Assembly (NCBI GenBank): GCA_902485915.1
Contig: CABTMH010000087.1
Location: 1-43,960, forward strand
Reading direction: 5' to 3'
DNA: 43,960 nucleotides
Origin: an uncultured Oribacterium sp.
GTDB taxonomy: Bacteria > Bacillota > Clostridia > Lachnospirales > Lachnospiraceae
Position 1 is the first letter of the stretch; each line of letters starts with the position of its first letter. This document shows positions 14,617 to 23,167 of this stretch, one piece after another. Below the pieces are notes generated by a model. That model was not told the DNA's origin and made no database searches. It saw only the letters and a program-made list of their open reading frames with translations. The position numbers were made by a program, and so were the translations under genes.

Positions 14617-15936
14617 TCAGAAGATCAGTCTGTAATTGCCGTCCCCGTTTCCTTCGAAGCTTGAGCTGAACAGTACACGTGCAGCCTCGATCAGATAAGC
14701 GGTATCCCGCGCACCGGCCGTCTCATACGGAGAGTGCATCGCGAGCTGTGGCAGTCCGATATCGACGGTGTTCAGCGCAACCTGCGCCTGTGAAATATTC
14801 CCCAGCGTCGAGCCACCGAGCATATCGGAACGGTTCGTGAAGGTCTGATATGGCACAGCTGCCTTCTTACAGATCGCGCGCATCACGGCGCCGGAAACAC
14901 CATCGGTCGTATACTTCTGGTTCGCACTGTACTTAATGACGATACCCCGGTTCATATACGGGCGGTTGGTCGGATCTGCCTTCTCGGCATGGTTCGGATG
15001 CACGGCATGTGCATTGTCCGCAGATACCATGAAGCTCGAAGCGATGCTCATGAGGTACTGCTCCTCGCTGCGTCCCATCGCGCGGCTGATGCGCTGGAGT
15101 GTATCCTTCAGGAAGGTGCTGGCGGCACCCTGTTTCGTACCGGAGCCGACCTCCTCGTTATCATAGACACAGTGAACAGCGATGGACTGCTTCGGCTCGG
15201 CCGCGAGGAAGCCCTTCAGGGATGAAAACGCACACTGGAGATCATCCAGACGTCCACTTGCGATGAACTCGCCATGGAGACCGAGCGTCGTTCCCTTCAT
15301 GCGGTCATACAGGAAGAGATCCGTATCCAGGATGTCCTCCACCTGCACAGCTGCCTCGTCTGCGATCAGCTGCATGAACTGATTCTTCTCCTCCCCCTGC
15401 TCACAGAACAGCGGCAGCATATCCACCTGTGCATTAAATGCATAGCCGTCATTGACCTGACGATTCATATGGATCGCCACGTTCGGGATGATGAGAAGAT
15501 CGCGATCAACGTTAACCAGCTTCGTCGCGATGCCCTCCTCTGTCTGAACGATCACACGACCGGCGACGGAAAGCGGACGATCCAGCCATGGTGCACAGAG
15601 CATACCGCCATACTTCTCGACGTTCAGCTTGACATAGCTGTTATCCACGACGATCTCTGCGTTCGTCTTGATCTTAAAAACCGGTGAATCGCAGTGGCTC
15701 GCCATGATCTGGAAGCCCTTATACTCGCCCTCCGGTATACGAAAGGCGATGATGGCCGAATCGTTTCGTGTCACATAGTAGCCATGACCCTCGGACAGTG
15801 TCCACGGGCAGCCCTCATAGAGACGGGTGAAGCCGGCGTCCTCGAGCTCCTTCTGCATATTGGCGACTGCATAAAATGCATTCGGGCTATGATCCAGAAA
15901 ATGGAGCAGTTCCTTATTCACTTCCTGATGATTCAT
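14617..15936 (-). CDS. M18-family zinc aminopeptidase
   Basis: 439 residues from the ATG at 15936; an in-frame ATG ten codons upstream has no ribosome binding site, while GAGGATAG precedes this one. M18 enzymes are cytosolic tetrahedral dodecamers that remove acidic or neutral N-terminal residues. Metal-site segments are visible: MASHCDSPVF, the DDLQCAF aspartate region, VYDNEEVGSG (catalytic and ligand glutamates), VSADNAHAVHPNH, and the C-terminal LAMHSPYETAGARD with the last histidine. The gene appears monocistronic, with tandem TATAAT-like boxes upstream (16006-16016) as likely -10 elements. Confidence 0.93.
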   Translation of the reverse strand: MNHQEVNKELLHFLDHSPNAFYAVANMQKELEDAGFTRLYEGCPWTLSEGHGYYVTRNDSAIIAFRIPEGEYKGFQIMASHCDSPVFKIKTNAEIVVDNSYVKLNVEKYGGMLCAPWLDRPLSVAGRVIVQTEEGIATKLVNVDRDLLIIPNVAIHMNRQVNDGYAFNAQVDMLPLFCEQGEEKNQFMQLIADEAAVQVEDILDTDLFLYDRMKGTTLGLHGEFIASGRLDDLQCAFSSLKGFLAAEPKQSIAVHCVYDNEEVGSGTKQGAASTFLKDTLQRISRAMGRSEEQYLMSIASSFMVSADNAHAVHPNHAEKADPTNRPYMNRGIVIKYSANQKYTTDGVSGAVMRAICKKAAVPYQTFTNRSDMLGGSTLGNISQAQVALNTVDIGLPQLAMHSPYETAGARDTAYLIEAARVLFSSSFEGNGDGNYRLIF

Positions 15937-16089
15937 CTTTCTATCCTCACAATCTGTATAAAACATAGCGATTATTCACGAGTGGAATATGTCTTATTCG
16001 TTAAAATTATATTATAGCTTCGTTAATTCTGCAACAAAATTATAAAAAAATAATAAACCGGCGCAGAATAAGCGCAGAAAACAGCACGC

Positions 16090-16134
16090 AAAAAAACCGC
16101 GTTATTGTGCACTTTTCAACACAATAACGCGGTT
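16090..16134 (-). terminator. Terminator of the ppdK-aroK operon
   Basis: Perfect 15-bp stem AACCGCGTTATTGTG / CACAATAACGCGGTT with a ten-base loop, followed by seven T on the minus strand, 18 bases after the aroK stop codon. Confidence 0.92.
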
Positions 16135-16151
16135 CTGTACTGCTTATATAA

Positions 16152-16664
16152 TTATGAGAAATCCTTCATTTTCTGCATAATTTCCCGGCAGATCATCTCG
16201 ACATCCTTCCCGTCCGTCGCGACGCATATATCCGCTGCCGCCTCGTACGCTGGCCGACGCTTCTCCTGCAGCATACGGATATACGCGACATCCATATGTC
16301 CGTTCAGGATCGGGCGATCGGCAGAATCCTTCACCCGAAGGAGTGTCGTCTCCGGGGTCGCCGTCAAAAAAACGATGACGCAGGATGTACGCAGATTTTC
16401 GACATTTTCCGGATTCATCACGAGACCACCGCCACAGGAGATCACCGCAGCATGCACATCCTGAAAGCGCAGCACCATGTCATGCTCGAGCTTTCGGAAA
16501 TACGCCTCTCCATCCGTCGCGAAGATCTCCGTAATCGGCCGTCCTTCACGTTTTACGATCTCCTGATCCGTATCGATCTCTGTCAGCCCATACAGTGCTC
16601 TGAGCCCATGAGATACCGTCGTTTTTCCGGCACCCATAAAACCGATCAGCGCGATGTTTTTCAT
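16152..16664 (-). CDS. aroK: Shikimate kinase
   Basis: 170 residues, the usual length. It phosphorylates shikimate with ATP in the aromatic amino acid pathway. Walker A GFMGAGKTT (residues 8-16), the substrate-binding DTD near 36 and the SCGGGLV loop near 78 are all present, with the lid arginine in the RVKDSADRP region. It starts five bases after the ppdK stop codon with a weak AGAAG site, so it is the second gene of a ppdK-aroK operon. PEP made or used by PPDK is also a precursor of shikimate, a plausible but unproven reason for the pairing. Confidence 0.95.
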   Translation of the reverse strand: MKNIALIGFMGAGKTTVSHGLRALYGLTEIDTDQEIVKREGRPITEIFATDGEAYFRKLEHDMVLRFQDVHAAVISCGGGLVMNPENVENLRTSCVIVFLTATPETTLLRVKDSADRPILNGHMDVAYIRMLQEKRRPAYEAAADICVATDGKDVEMICREIMQKMKDFS

Positions 16665-16669
16665 TCTTC

Positions 16670-19303
16670 TTACTTTCTCGGATTGTTGATCTCAGCCTGT
16701 GCTGCTGCAAGTCTCGCTACCGGTACACGGAACGGTGAGCAGGATACATAGTCGAGGCCGATGTTGTGGCAGAACTCTACAGAAGAAGGATCGCCGCCGT
16801 GCTCACCGCAGATACCGCAGTGGAGCTTCGGGTTCACCGGCTTACCAAGCTTCAGTGTCATATCCATCAGCTTACCAACACCCTTCTGATCGAGCTTTGC
16901 GAACGGATCCTGCTCGTAGATCTTCGTGTCATAGTAGCTGTTCAGGAACTTACCGGCATCATCACGTGAGAAGCCGAAGGTCATCTGTGTAAGGTCGTTC
17001 GTACCGAAGCAGAAGAAATCAGCCTCTGCAGCGATCTCGTCAGCTGTAAGAGCAGCTCTCGGGATCTCGATCATGGTACCAACCTCATACTTGAGCTCTA
17101 CGCCAGCTGCTGCGATTTCCTCGTCTGCGGTCTTTACGACGATGTCCTTCACGAACTTGAACTCCTTCACCTCGCCGACAAGCGGAATCATGATCTCCGG
17201 AACGAGGTTCCAGTCAGCATGTGCCTTCTTTACCTCGATGGCTGCACGGATGATCGCCTGTGTCTGCATAACTGCGATCTCAGGATAGGTTACGGTCAGA
17301 CGGCATCCTCTGTGGCCCATCATCGGGTTGAACTCGTGAAGGCCGGTAATGATCGCCTTAATCTGCTCAACGGTCTTACCCATCTTATCTGCAAGCGCCT
17401 TGATCTCTGCCTCTGTGTTCGGTACGAACTCATGAAGAGGCGGATCCAGGAAACGAATGGTAACCGGGTTACCTTCCATGGACTCGAAGAGCTGTCTGAA
17501 GTCATCCTGCTGATACGGCTCGATCTTCTCGAGTGCCTTCTCACGCTCTTCTACAGTATCCGAGCAGATCATCTCACGGAATGCTTCGATTCTCTCCGGA
17601 TCGAAGAACATGTGCTCTGTACGGCAGAGACCGATACCCTCCGCACCGAGCTCACGTGCCTTTGCAGCATCGTGCGGTGTATCTGCGTTGGTTCTTACGC
17701 CGAGCTTTCTATACTTATCAGCCCAGCCCATGATACGACCGAAGTCGCCGGAAATCTGAGCATCTACCGTCGCGATCTTACCATCGTAGATGTTACCAGT
17801 TGTACCATCGATGGAGATGAAATCTCCCTCCTTGATGGTCTTTCCGCCGAGGTGGAACTGCTTGTTCTCCTCATCCATCACGATATCACCGCAGCCGGAT
17901 ACGCAGCACTCACCCATACCACGGGCGACAACGGCTGCATGGCTGGTCATACCACCACGAACCGTCAGGATACCCTCGGAAGACTTCATACCTGTGATAT
18001 CCTCTGGGGAAGTCTCGAGACGAACGAGAATTACCTTCTCGCCACGTGCGTTCCACGCCTCTGCATCCTCTGCAGTGAAGACTACCTTACCACATGCAGC
18101 TCCTGGGGAAGCACCGAGGCCCTTACCCATCGGAACAGCTGCCTTCAGCGCATCCTTATCGAACTGCGGGTGAAGAAGTGTATCGAGGTTACGTGGATCG
18201 ATCATCGCAACGGCTTCCTTCTCGCTTCTCATACCCTCATCTACGAGGTCGCAGGCGATCTTCAGCGCAGCCTGTGCGGTTCTCTTACCATTTCTGGTCT
18301 GCAGCATGTACAGCTTACCGTGCTCAACGGTGAACTCCATATCCTGCATATCTCTATAATGCTTCTCGAGGGTCTCGCATACCTTTGTGAACTCTGCGAA
18401 TGCCTCCGGGAACTTCTGCTCCATCTCCTGAATGTGCATCGGAGTACGAACACCTGCTACGACGTCCTCGCCCTGTGCGTTTGTAAGGAACTCACCGAAG
18501 AGGCCCTTTGCGCCGGTTGCCGGATCTCTCGTGAAGGCTACACCGGTACCACAGTCATCGCCCATGTTACCGAAGGCCATGGACTGTACGTTTACAGCAG
18601 TACCCCAAGAATAAGGGATATCGTTGTCACGACGATAAACGTTCGCACGTGGGTTGTCCCATGAACGGAATACGGCCTTAATAGCACCATAGAGCTGCTC
18701 CTTCGGGTCTACCGGGAAGTCCTCACCGAGTGCTTCCTTATACTTCGCCTTGAACTGCTCTGCGAGATCATGAAGATCCTCTGCGCTCAGCTCGACATCG
18801 AGCTTTACGCCCTTCTCTTCCTTCTTCTTATCGATCAGCTTCTCAAACTCGCTCTTGGAAACTTCCATAACGACATCTGAGTACATCTGGATGAATCTTC
18901 TGTAGGAATCCCAGGCCCAGCGTGGGTTACCGGACTTCTCAGAAAGAACCTTTACAACGTCCTCGTTAAGACCAAGGTTCAGAATGGTGTCCATCATACC
19001 CGGCATGGAAGCACGTGCACCGGAACGCACAGATACCAGAAGCGGATTCTCGTGATCACCGAACTTCTTACCGGTAATCTCCTCCATCTTCTCGATATGC
19101 TCGTCGATCTGACCCATGATCTCAGCATTGATCTCACGACCGTCCTCGTAGTACTGTGTGCAGGCCTCTGTCGTGATGGTGAAGCCCTGTGGAACCGGGA
19201 GACCGATATTGGTCATCTCTGCAAGGTTTGCACCCTTACCACCCAGAAGCTCACGCATGTCTGCGTTACCCTCCGTGAACAAGTAAACCCATTTCTTAGC
19301 CAT
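16670..19303 (-). CDS. ppdK: Pyruvate, phosphate dikinase
   Basis: 877 residues, full length. It interconverts pyruvate + ATP + Pi and PEP + AMP + PPi; in fermentative Clostridia it often takes over part of pyruvate kinase's role. The N-terminal ATP-grasp domain (EGNADMRELLGGKGANLAEM) is followed by the swivelling phosphohistidine domain with GGMTSHAAVVARGMG near residue 450. The C-terminal PEP/pyruvate TIM barrel ends with HCGICGEHGGDPSSVEF, carrying the catalytic cysteine. AGGAGG before the ATG sets the start. Upstream lie a promoter, a cre-like palindrome at about -55, and a terminator-like hairpin in the 120-base leader, so expression is probably controlled by carbon supply. Confidence 0.97.
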   Translation of the reverse strand: MAKKWVYLFTEGNADMRELLGGKGANLAEMTNIGLPVPQGFTITTEACTQYYEDGREINAEIMGQIDEHIEKMEEITGKKFGDHENPLLVSVRSGARASMPGMMDTILNLGLNEDVVKVLSEKSGNPRWAWDSYRRFIQMYSDVVMEVSKSEFEKLIDKKKEEKGVKLDVELSAEDLHDLAEQFKAKYKEALGEDFPVDPKEQLYGAIKAVFRSWDNPRANVYRRDNDIPYSWGTAVNVQSMAFGNMGDDCGTGVAFTRDPATGAKGLFGEFLTNAQGEDVVAGVRTPMHIQEMEQKFPEAFAEFTKVCETLEKHYRDMQDMEFTVEHGKLYMLQTRNGKRTAQAALKIACDLVDEGMRSEKEAVAMIDPRNLDTLLHPQFDKDALKAAVPMGKGLGASPGAACGKVVFTAEDAEAWNARGEKVILVRLETSPEDITGMKSSEGILTVRGGMTSHAAVVARGMGECCVSGCGDIVMDEENKQFHLGGKTIKEGDFISIDGTTGNIYDGKIATVDAQISGDFGRIMGWADKYRKLGVRTNADTPHDAAKARELGAEGIGLCRTEHMFFDPERIEAFREMICSDTVEEREKALEKIEPYQQDDFRQLFESMEGNPVTIRFLDPPLHEFVPNTEAEIKALADKMGKTVEQIKAIITGLHEFNPMMGHRGCRLTVTYPEIAVMQTQAIIRAAIEVKKAHADWNLVPEIMIPLVGEVKEFKFVKDIVVKTADEEIAAAGVELKYEVGTMIEIPRAALTADEIAAEADFFCFGTNDLTQMTFGFSRDDAGKFLNSYYDTKIYEQDPFAKLDQKGVGKLMDMTLKLGKPVNPKLHCGICGEHGGDPSSVEFCHNIGLDYVSCSPFRVPVARLAAAQAEINNPRK

Positions 19304-19347
19304 CGCTTATCCTCCTAAATCCTATGTATGTTGATGAGTGCATCTCT

Positions 19348-19374
19348 TAAAAAAAGGCCGTACACATGGACGGC
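19348..19374 (-). promoter_or_regulatory. Terminator-like hairpin in the ppdK leader (possible attenuator)
   Basis: GCCGT / ACGGC stem plus two more pairs beyond a mismatch, followed by seven T on the minus strand. It lies between the ppdK promoter (TSS near 19426) and the start codon at 19303. As drawn it would stop transcription before ppdK; the stem is short, so it may be conditional. Confidence 0.5.
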
Positions 19375-19432
19375 GATCTCTACAAAACGACTCATACGAT
19401 TTAACCTATGTCGAGGAAAAATCACTATCCGA

Positions 19433-19461
19433 ATTATACTTTAGGAAAAATTGTTAGTAAA
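19433..19461 (-). promoter_or_regulatory. Promoter of ppdK-aroK
   Basis: Minus-strand TTTACT (19456-19461), 17-base spacer, perfect TATAAT (19433-19438). Confidence 0.7.
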
Positions 19462-19473
19462 GTCTGAACAGAA

Positions 19474-19491
19474 AATGTAAACGTTTACATT
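19474..19491. promoter_or_regulatory. cre-like operator upstream of the ppdK promoter
   Basis: AATGTAAACGTTTACATT is a perfect 18-bp palindrome whose core TGTAAACGTTTACA fits the CcpA cre consensus. Its centre is about 55 bases upstream of the predicted transcription start, the spacing of the activating cre sites known before Bacillus ackA and pta. Another LacI-family regulator could bind the same sequence. Confidence 0.65.
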
Positions 19492-19513
19492 CTGAATTAT
19501 TTTTTTTGCGCAA

Positions 19514-19563
19514 AAAAAGCCTAAGAAATTCCATGATAAATCAAAGAATTTCTTAGGCTTTTT
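19514..19563 (-). terminator. Terminator downstream of the two-component operon
   Basis: Perfect 18-bp stem AAAAAGCCTAAGAAATTC / GAATTTCTTAGGCTTTTT with a 14-base loop, flanked by A and T runs so it can act in both directions. It closes the response-regulator transcript. Confidence 0.9.
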
Positions 19564-19564
19564 C

Positions 19565-19704
19565 GTGACGGTTTTCGTCAGCATCCGCTGACGCCTTTCA
19601 GTAAACCGGTTAATCCATATCGGCGTTCTCGCCGGCTTCAGACGGTATCCTATCCTGACGGTCCAGCTGAACCAGGCTGTATAAATCCGGACCGTTCCCT
19701 GACC
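19565..19704 (-). other. Hairpin-rich 3' region after the response regulator
   Basis: 140 bases without a gene. Read on the minus strand it contains ACGGTCC/GGACCGT (19658-19664 with 19689-19695), CGGCG/CGCCG with a four-base loop (19621-19634) and CGTCAGC/GCTGACG with a four-base loop (19576-19593), then the terminator. It may be a structured 3' UTR or a small RNA cut from it. Confidence 0.4.
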
Positions 19705-20406
19705 TCAGACCTTAAAGCGGTATCCGACACCCCAGATGGTTTCGATATACTGTGGCTTCGCGGAATCCATCTCGATCTTCTCGCGGATCTTCTTGATATG
19801 CACCGTGACGGTCGCGATGTCACCGACGGAATCCATCTTCCAGATCTCCTTGAAGAGCTCCGCCTTCGTGTATACATGATTCGGATGCGAGGCGAGGAAA
19901 TAGAGAAGGTCGAACTCCTTCGTCGTAAAGGTACGCTCCTCTCCGTTCACGAATACGCGGCGGGCACTCGGATCGATCTTCAGTCCATGAATCTCGAGAA
20001 CCCCGGTCTCCTCCCGGCCACTGCCGACGAGACGCGCATACCGCGCCATGTGCGCCTTCACCCGGGCCACCATCTCCGACGCAGAAAACGGCTTCGTCAC
20101 ATAATCATCGGCACCGAGACCGAGCCCTCGGATCTTATCGATATCATCCTTCCGTGCCGAAACGATGATGATCGGTATATCCTTCACCTCCCGGACCTCC
20201 TTACATACCTGGAAGCCATCCTTCCCCGGCAGCATCAGATCCAGGATGATGAGTGCATAGTCGCCCTCCAGCGCCTTCGCGAGACCAGTATCACCATCTG
20301 ATGCGATATCGACGGAAAAACCGGAAATCTCCAGGTAATCCCTCTCCAGCTCCGCAATCGACGGCTCATCCTCTATAATCAGTATGTTCTTCTTATCCTC
20401 TTCCAC
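19705..20406 (-). CDS. Response regulator, OmpR/PhoB family
   Basis: 233 residues. The receiver domain (1-120) carries the acidic pair EDEPS near residue 12, the phospho-acceptor aspartate in IILDLMLPGKDG near 55, and the conserved lysine in DYVTKPFSASE near 104. The C-terminal winged helix (about 135-232) ends in WGVGYRFKV. The start is GTG, placed by AGGAGG eight bases upstream inside the end of the kinase gene, whose stop codon lies four bases before. Kinase before regulator is the reverse of the common order. Target genes are unknown; no transporter or resistance genes flank it. Confidence 0.95.
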   Translation of the reverse strand: MEEDKKNILIIEDEPSIAELERDYLEISGFSVDIASDGDTGLAKALEGDYALIILDLMLPGKDGFQVCKEVREVKDIPIIIVSARKDDIDKIRGLGLGADDYVTKPFSASEMVARVKAHMARYARLVGSGREETGVLEIHGLKIDPSARRVFVNGEERTFTTKEFDLLYFLASHPNHVYTKAELFKEIWKMDSVGDIATVTVHIKKIREKIEMDSAKPQYIETIWGVGYRFKV

Positions 20407-20409
20407 TGT

Positions 20410-21456
20410 TTACACCTCCTTCGGACTCTTGATGTATTTACGTAAAACGAAATGAATCGTCGTTTCTTCACCCTCCTTCGAGCTCGCCCAGATCCGTCCG
20501 CCACTGTCCTCTACGATCTTCTTCACGATGGAAAGGCCGATACCGGATCCACCCTTCATCGAATTACGCGAGCTGTCTGCCCGGAAGAAACGCTGGAAAA
20601 TATACGGCAGATCCGAGCGGGAGATGCCCTTTCCGTTATCCCGGATATTCACCTGGATGAAATCCCCGGCATCCTCCAGACTCAGCGCGATCTCCTTTTC
20701 TTCCTTATCCATATATTTCACAGAATTCGAAATGATGTTACTGATCACCTTCCGGAGCTGCTCCGGATCCGCGATCATCTCCACCTCCGGGTCGATCGTA
20801 TCGCGATAGCTGAATCGTATCCCCTGCGAATCCATATCGAGTCCGATCTCCTCCGCACAGTCCTGGAAATAATCCTTCACACAGATATGCTGAAAATCAT
20901 ACGGGATCTTATCCGACTCGACCTTCACATAGTAGCGCAGCTCGTCGATCAGGCGATCCATCTCCGCCGCCTTGTTGTTGATGGTCCGAATATACTTCCG
21001 CTGCATCTCCGGACTGCTGGCGACCCCATCGAGCAGGCCCTCGCTGTAGCCCTTGATCGCCGTCAGCGGCGTCTTCAGATCATGGGCAATGTTGGTGACC
21101 AGCTCACGGTTGGCTGTATCGTTTCGTATCTTCTCCTCCTGGGTTTCCTTGAGACGAATCCGCATCTCATCGAAGGCCTGCATCAGCTCGCCGAACTCAT
21201 CGTTCGTCTCCGCTTCCAGCGTGAAATCGAGGTCTCCGGACTCGATGCGCTTCGCCGCCGCCTTCAGCTCATCGACCGGACGCACGATCCCCATATAGAT
21301 CCAGCAGATCAGAAAAAGACCCGCAAGAATCAGAATCGCCATATTCGTGCTCATCGTGATGTCTCCGTGGAACATCAGAAACATCAGCACCAGCGGCATC
21401 ACCGTGCTGACGAAGAAGCCGACACCTACACGCCCCATCAGTCCTATATGTTTCAT
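20410..21456 (-). CDS. Sensor histidine kinase (HAMP-HisKA-HATPase)
   Basis: 348 residues from the ATG at 21456; a GTG two codons earlier is too close to the AGGAG site. Two hydrophobic helices at about residues 8-26 and 36-54 are joined by only about eight residues outside (HGDITMST), so there is no extracellular sensing domain. A HAMP linker follows, then the dimerisation helix with IAHDLKTPLTAIKGYSEG (phospho-histidine) and the ATPase domain with NIISNSVKYM, DNGKGIS and GGSGIGLSIVKK. It would sense through the membrane or a partner protein. The response regulator follows directly. Confidence 0.95.
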   Translation of the reverse strand: MKHIGLMGRVGVGFFVSTVMPLVLMFLMFHGDITMSTNMAILILAGLFLICWIYMGIVRPVDELKAAAKRIESGDLDFTLEAETNDEFGELMQAFDEMRIRLKETQEEKIRNDTANRELVTNIAHDLKTPLTAIKGYSEGLLDGVASSPEMQRKYIRTINNKAAEMDRLIDELRYYVKVESDKIPYDFQHICVKDYFQDCAEEIGLDMDSQGIRFSYRDTIDPEVEMIADPEQLRKVISNIISNSVKYMDKEEKEIALSLEDAGDFIQVNIRDNGKGISRSDLPYIFQRFFRADSSRNSMKGGSGIGLSIVKKIVEDSGGRIWASSKEGEETTIHFVLRKYIKSPKEV

Positions 21457-21576
21457 ACCCACACTCTCCTGTCTTCATCTTCTTCCATTCTACATAATTC
21501 TATCATAATTTCCATATGTTATGAATTTGTGAAGTGAATCTCAGTAACGGGGCGGCAACTGGATACCTGTTTTACG

Positions 21577-21608
21577 AAAAGGCCCATCCCGTTCGGGATG
21601 GGCCTTTT
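21577..21608 (-). terminator. Bidirectional terminator after glyS
   Basis: Perfect 14-bp stem AAAAGGCCCATCCC / GGGATGGGCCTTTT with a four-base loop, 21 bases after the glyS stop codon. It ends the long ruvX-to-glyS block and insulates the kinase gene. Confidence 0.93.
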
Positions 21609-21628
21609 ATAAAGCTCACTATGCAGAC

Positions 21629-23023
21629 TTAGAATGCGAGCTTCTCCTCGAAGTAGCTCTTCAGCTGATCGATCGGGATACGCTCCTGTGCCATGGAATC
21701 ACGCTCACGGATGGTGACGCAGTGATCGTTCTCAGAATCGAAATCATAGGTTACGCAGTACGGTGTACCGATCTCATCCTGTCTTCTGTAACGCTTACCG
21801 ATGTTTCCACGGTCGTCGTACTCGACGTTCCAGTACTTCGCAAGCTCATCATGGATGGCCTGTGCCGGCTCTGCCAGCTTCTTCGAAAGCGGAAGGATAC
21901 CCACCTTTACAGGTGCGATAGCCGGATGGAAACGAAGGACAGTACGCTCATCACCGCCCTCGAGCTCCTCGACATCATATGCTGCGCAGAGGAAGGCAAG
22001 GGTGACACGATCGGCACCGAGGGACGGCTCAACGACATATGGGATGTAGTGAGAATTGGTCTCCTCATCGAAGTAAGTCATATCCTGACCAGATGTGTTC
22101 TGATGCTGTCCGAGATCGTAATCGGTTCTGTCCGCGATACCCCAGAGCTCGCCCCAGCCGAACGGGAACGTGAACTCGATATCCGTGGTTGCCTTCGAAT
22201 AGAAGCAGAGCTCCTCCGGAGAGTGGTCTCTCGCACGAAGCATATCCTTCGGAATACCGAGAGAAAGCAGCCAGTTAAGGCAGAACTGCTTCCAGTATGC
22301 AAACCACTCGAGGTCCGTATCCGGCTTACAGAAGAACTCCAGCTCCATCTGCTCGAACTCTCTCGTACGGAAGGTGAAGTTACCCGGTGTAATCTCGTTA
22401 CGGAAAGACTTACCGATCTGACCGATACCGAACGGAAGCTTCTTACGGGAAGAACGCTGTACGTTCTTGAAGTTTACGAAGATACCCTGTGCGGTCTCCG
22501 GACGGAGATATACAGCATTCTTCGCATCCTCCGTAACACCCTGGAAGGTCTTAAACATGAGGTTGAACTGACGGATACCGGTGAAGTTATGCTTACCGCA
22601 GGTAGGACATGGAATCTGATGCTCCTCGATGAACGCCTCCATCTCTTCCTTCGACATCGCATCCGCGGAACCACCGATATCGATACCGTTCGCCTCTGCG
22701 AAATCCTCGATCAGCTTATCTGCACGGAAACGCTCGTGACACTCCTTACAGTCCATCAGCGGATCGGAGAAGGATGCGAGATGTCCGGATGCGACCCAGG
22801 TCTGCGGGTTCATCAGGATCGCGCAGTCGATACCGACGTTATATTTGGATTCCTGGATAAACTTCTTCCACCAGGCTCTCTTTACGTTGTTCTTTAACTC
22901 AACGCCGAGATTGCCGTAGTCCCAGGTATTTGCGAGACCACCGTAGATCTCAGAACCCGGATAAACAAAACCTCTTGACTTCGCAAGAGAAACGATGGTG
23001 TCCATGGTGTAATTCTTTGGCAT
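21629..23023 (-). CDS. glyS: Glycyl-tRNA synthetase, single-chain dimeric type
   Basis: 464 residues from ATG at 23023, set by AGAGGAAAAC just upstream (an in-frame start eleven codons earlier lacks a site). It is the class II alpha2 GlyRS of Gram-positives and eukaryotes, charging tRNA-Gly. Motif 2 is seen in FRNEITPGNFTFRTREFEQ, motif 3 near PSLGADRVTLAFLCA, and the C-terminal anticodon-binding domain begins around VKVGILPLSKK. Two CxxC pairs (CKECHERF and CPTCGKHNF) lie near residues 90 and 145. Many Firmicute glyS genes have a T-box leader; none is visible in the 144 bases upstream. Confidence 0.96.
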   Translation of the reverse strand: MPKNYTMDTIVSLAKSRGFVYPGSEIYGGLANTWDYGNLGVELKNNVKRAWWKKFIQESKYNVGIDCAILMNPQTWVASGHLASFSDPLMDCKECHERFRADKLIEDFAEANGIDIGGSADAMSKEEMEAFIEEHQIPCPTCGKHNFTGIRQFNLMFKTFQGVTEDAKNAVYLRPETAQGIFVNFKNVQRSSRKKLPFGIGQIGKSFRNEITPGNFTFRTREFEQMELEFFCKPDTDLEWFAYWKQFCLNWLLSLGIPKDMLRARDHSPEELCFYSKATTDIEFTFPFGWGELWGIADRTDYDLGQHQNTSGQDMTYFDEETNSHYIPYVVEPSLGADRVTLAFLCAAYDVEELEGGDERTVLRFHPAIAPVKVGILPLSKKLAEPAQAIHDELAKYWNVEYDDRGNIGKRYRRQDEIGTPYCVTYDFDSENDHCVTIRERDSMAQERIPIDQLKSYFEEKLAF

Positions 23024-23167
23024 GTTTTCCTCTTTCTGTCGCCGGAGTGCGACCAAGAATAAAGTGAATCAGTACTGCGCCGATGGGCGCTTTTTCAAAC
23101 TATACATCGAGACCGCTGAAAAATCCAGCCCCTGCCTGTTTTTGCGTCCGTACAAACCGACGTCGTG

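Noticed and set aside
19601..19614. Second LacI-type operator (GTAAACCGGTTAAT)
   Set aside because: It shares 11 bases with the SDR operator but lies inside a 3' region with no promoter or gene start nearby, and the palindrome is incomplete.
23024..23167. T-box riboswitch before glyS
   Set aside because: The 144 bases upstream contain no T-box-like conserved sequence or specifier stem; only short hairpins (GCGCC-CATC-GGCGC) are visible.
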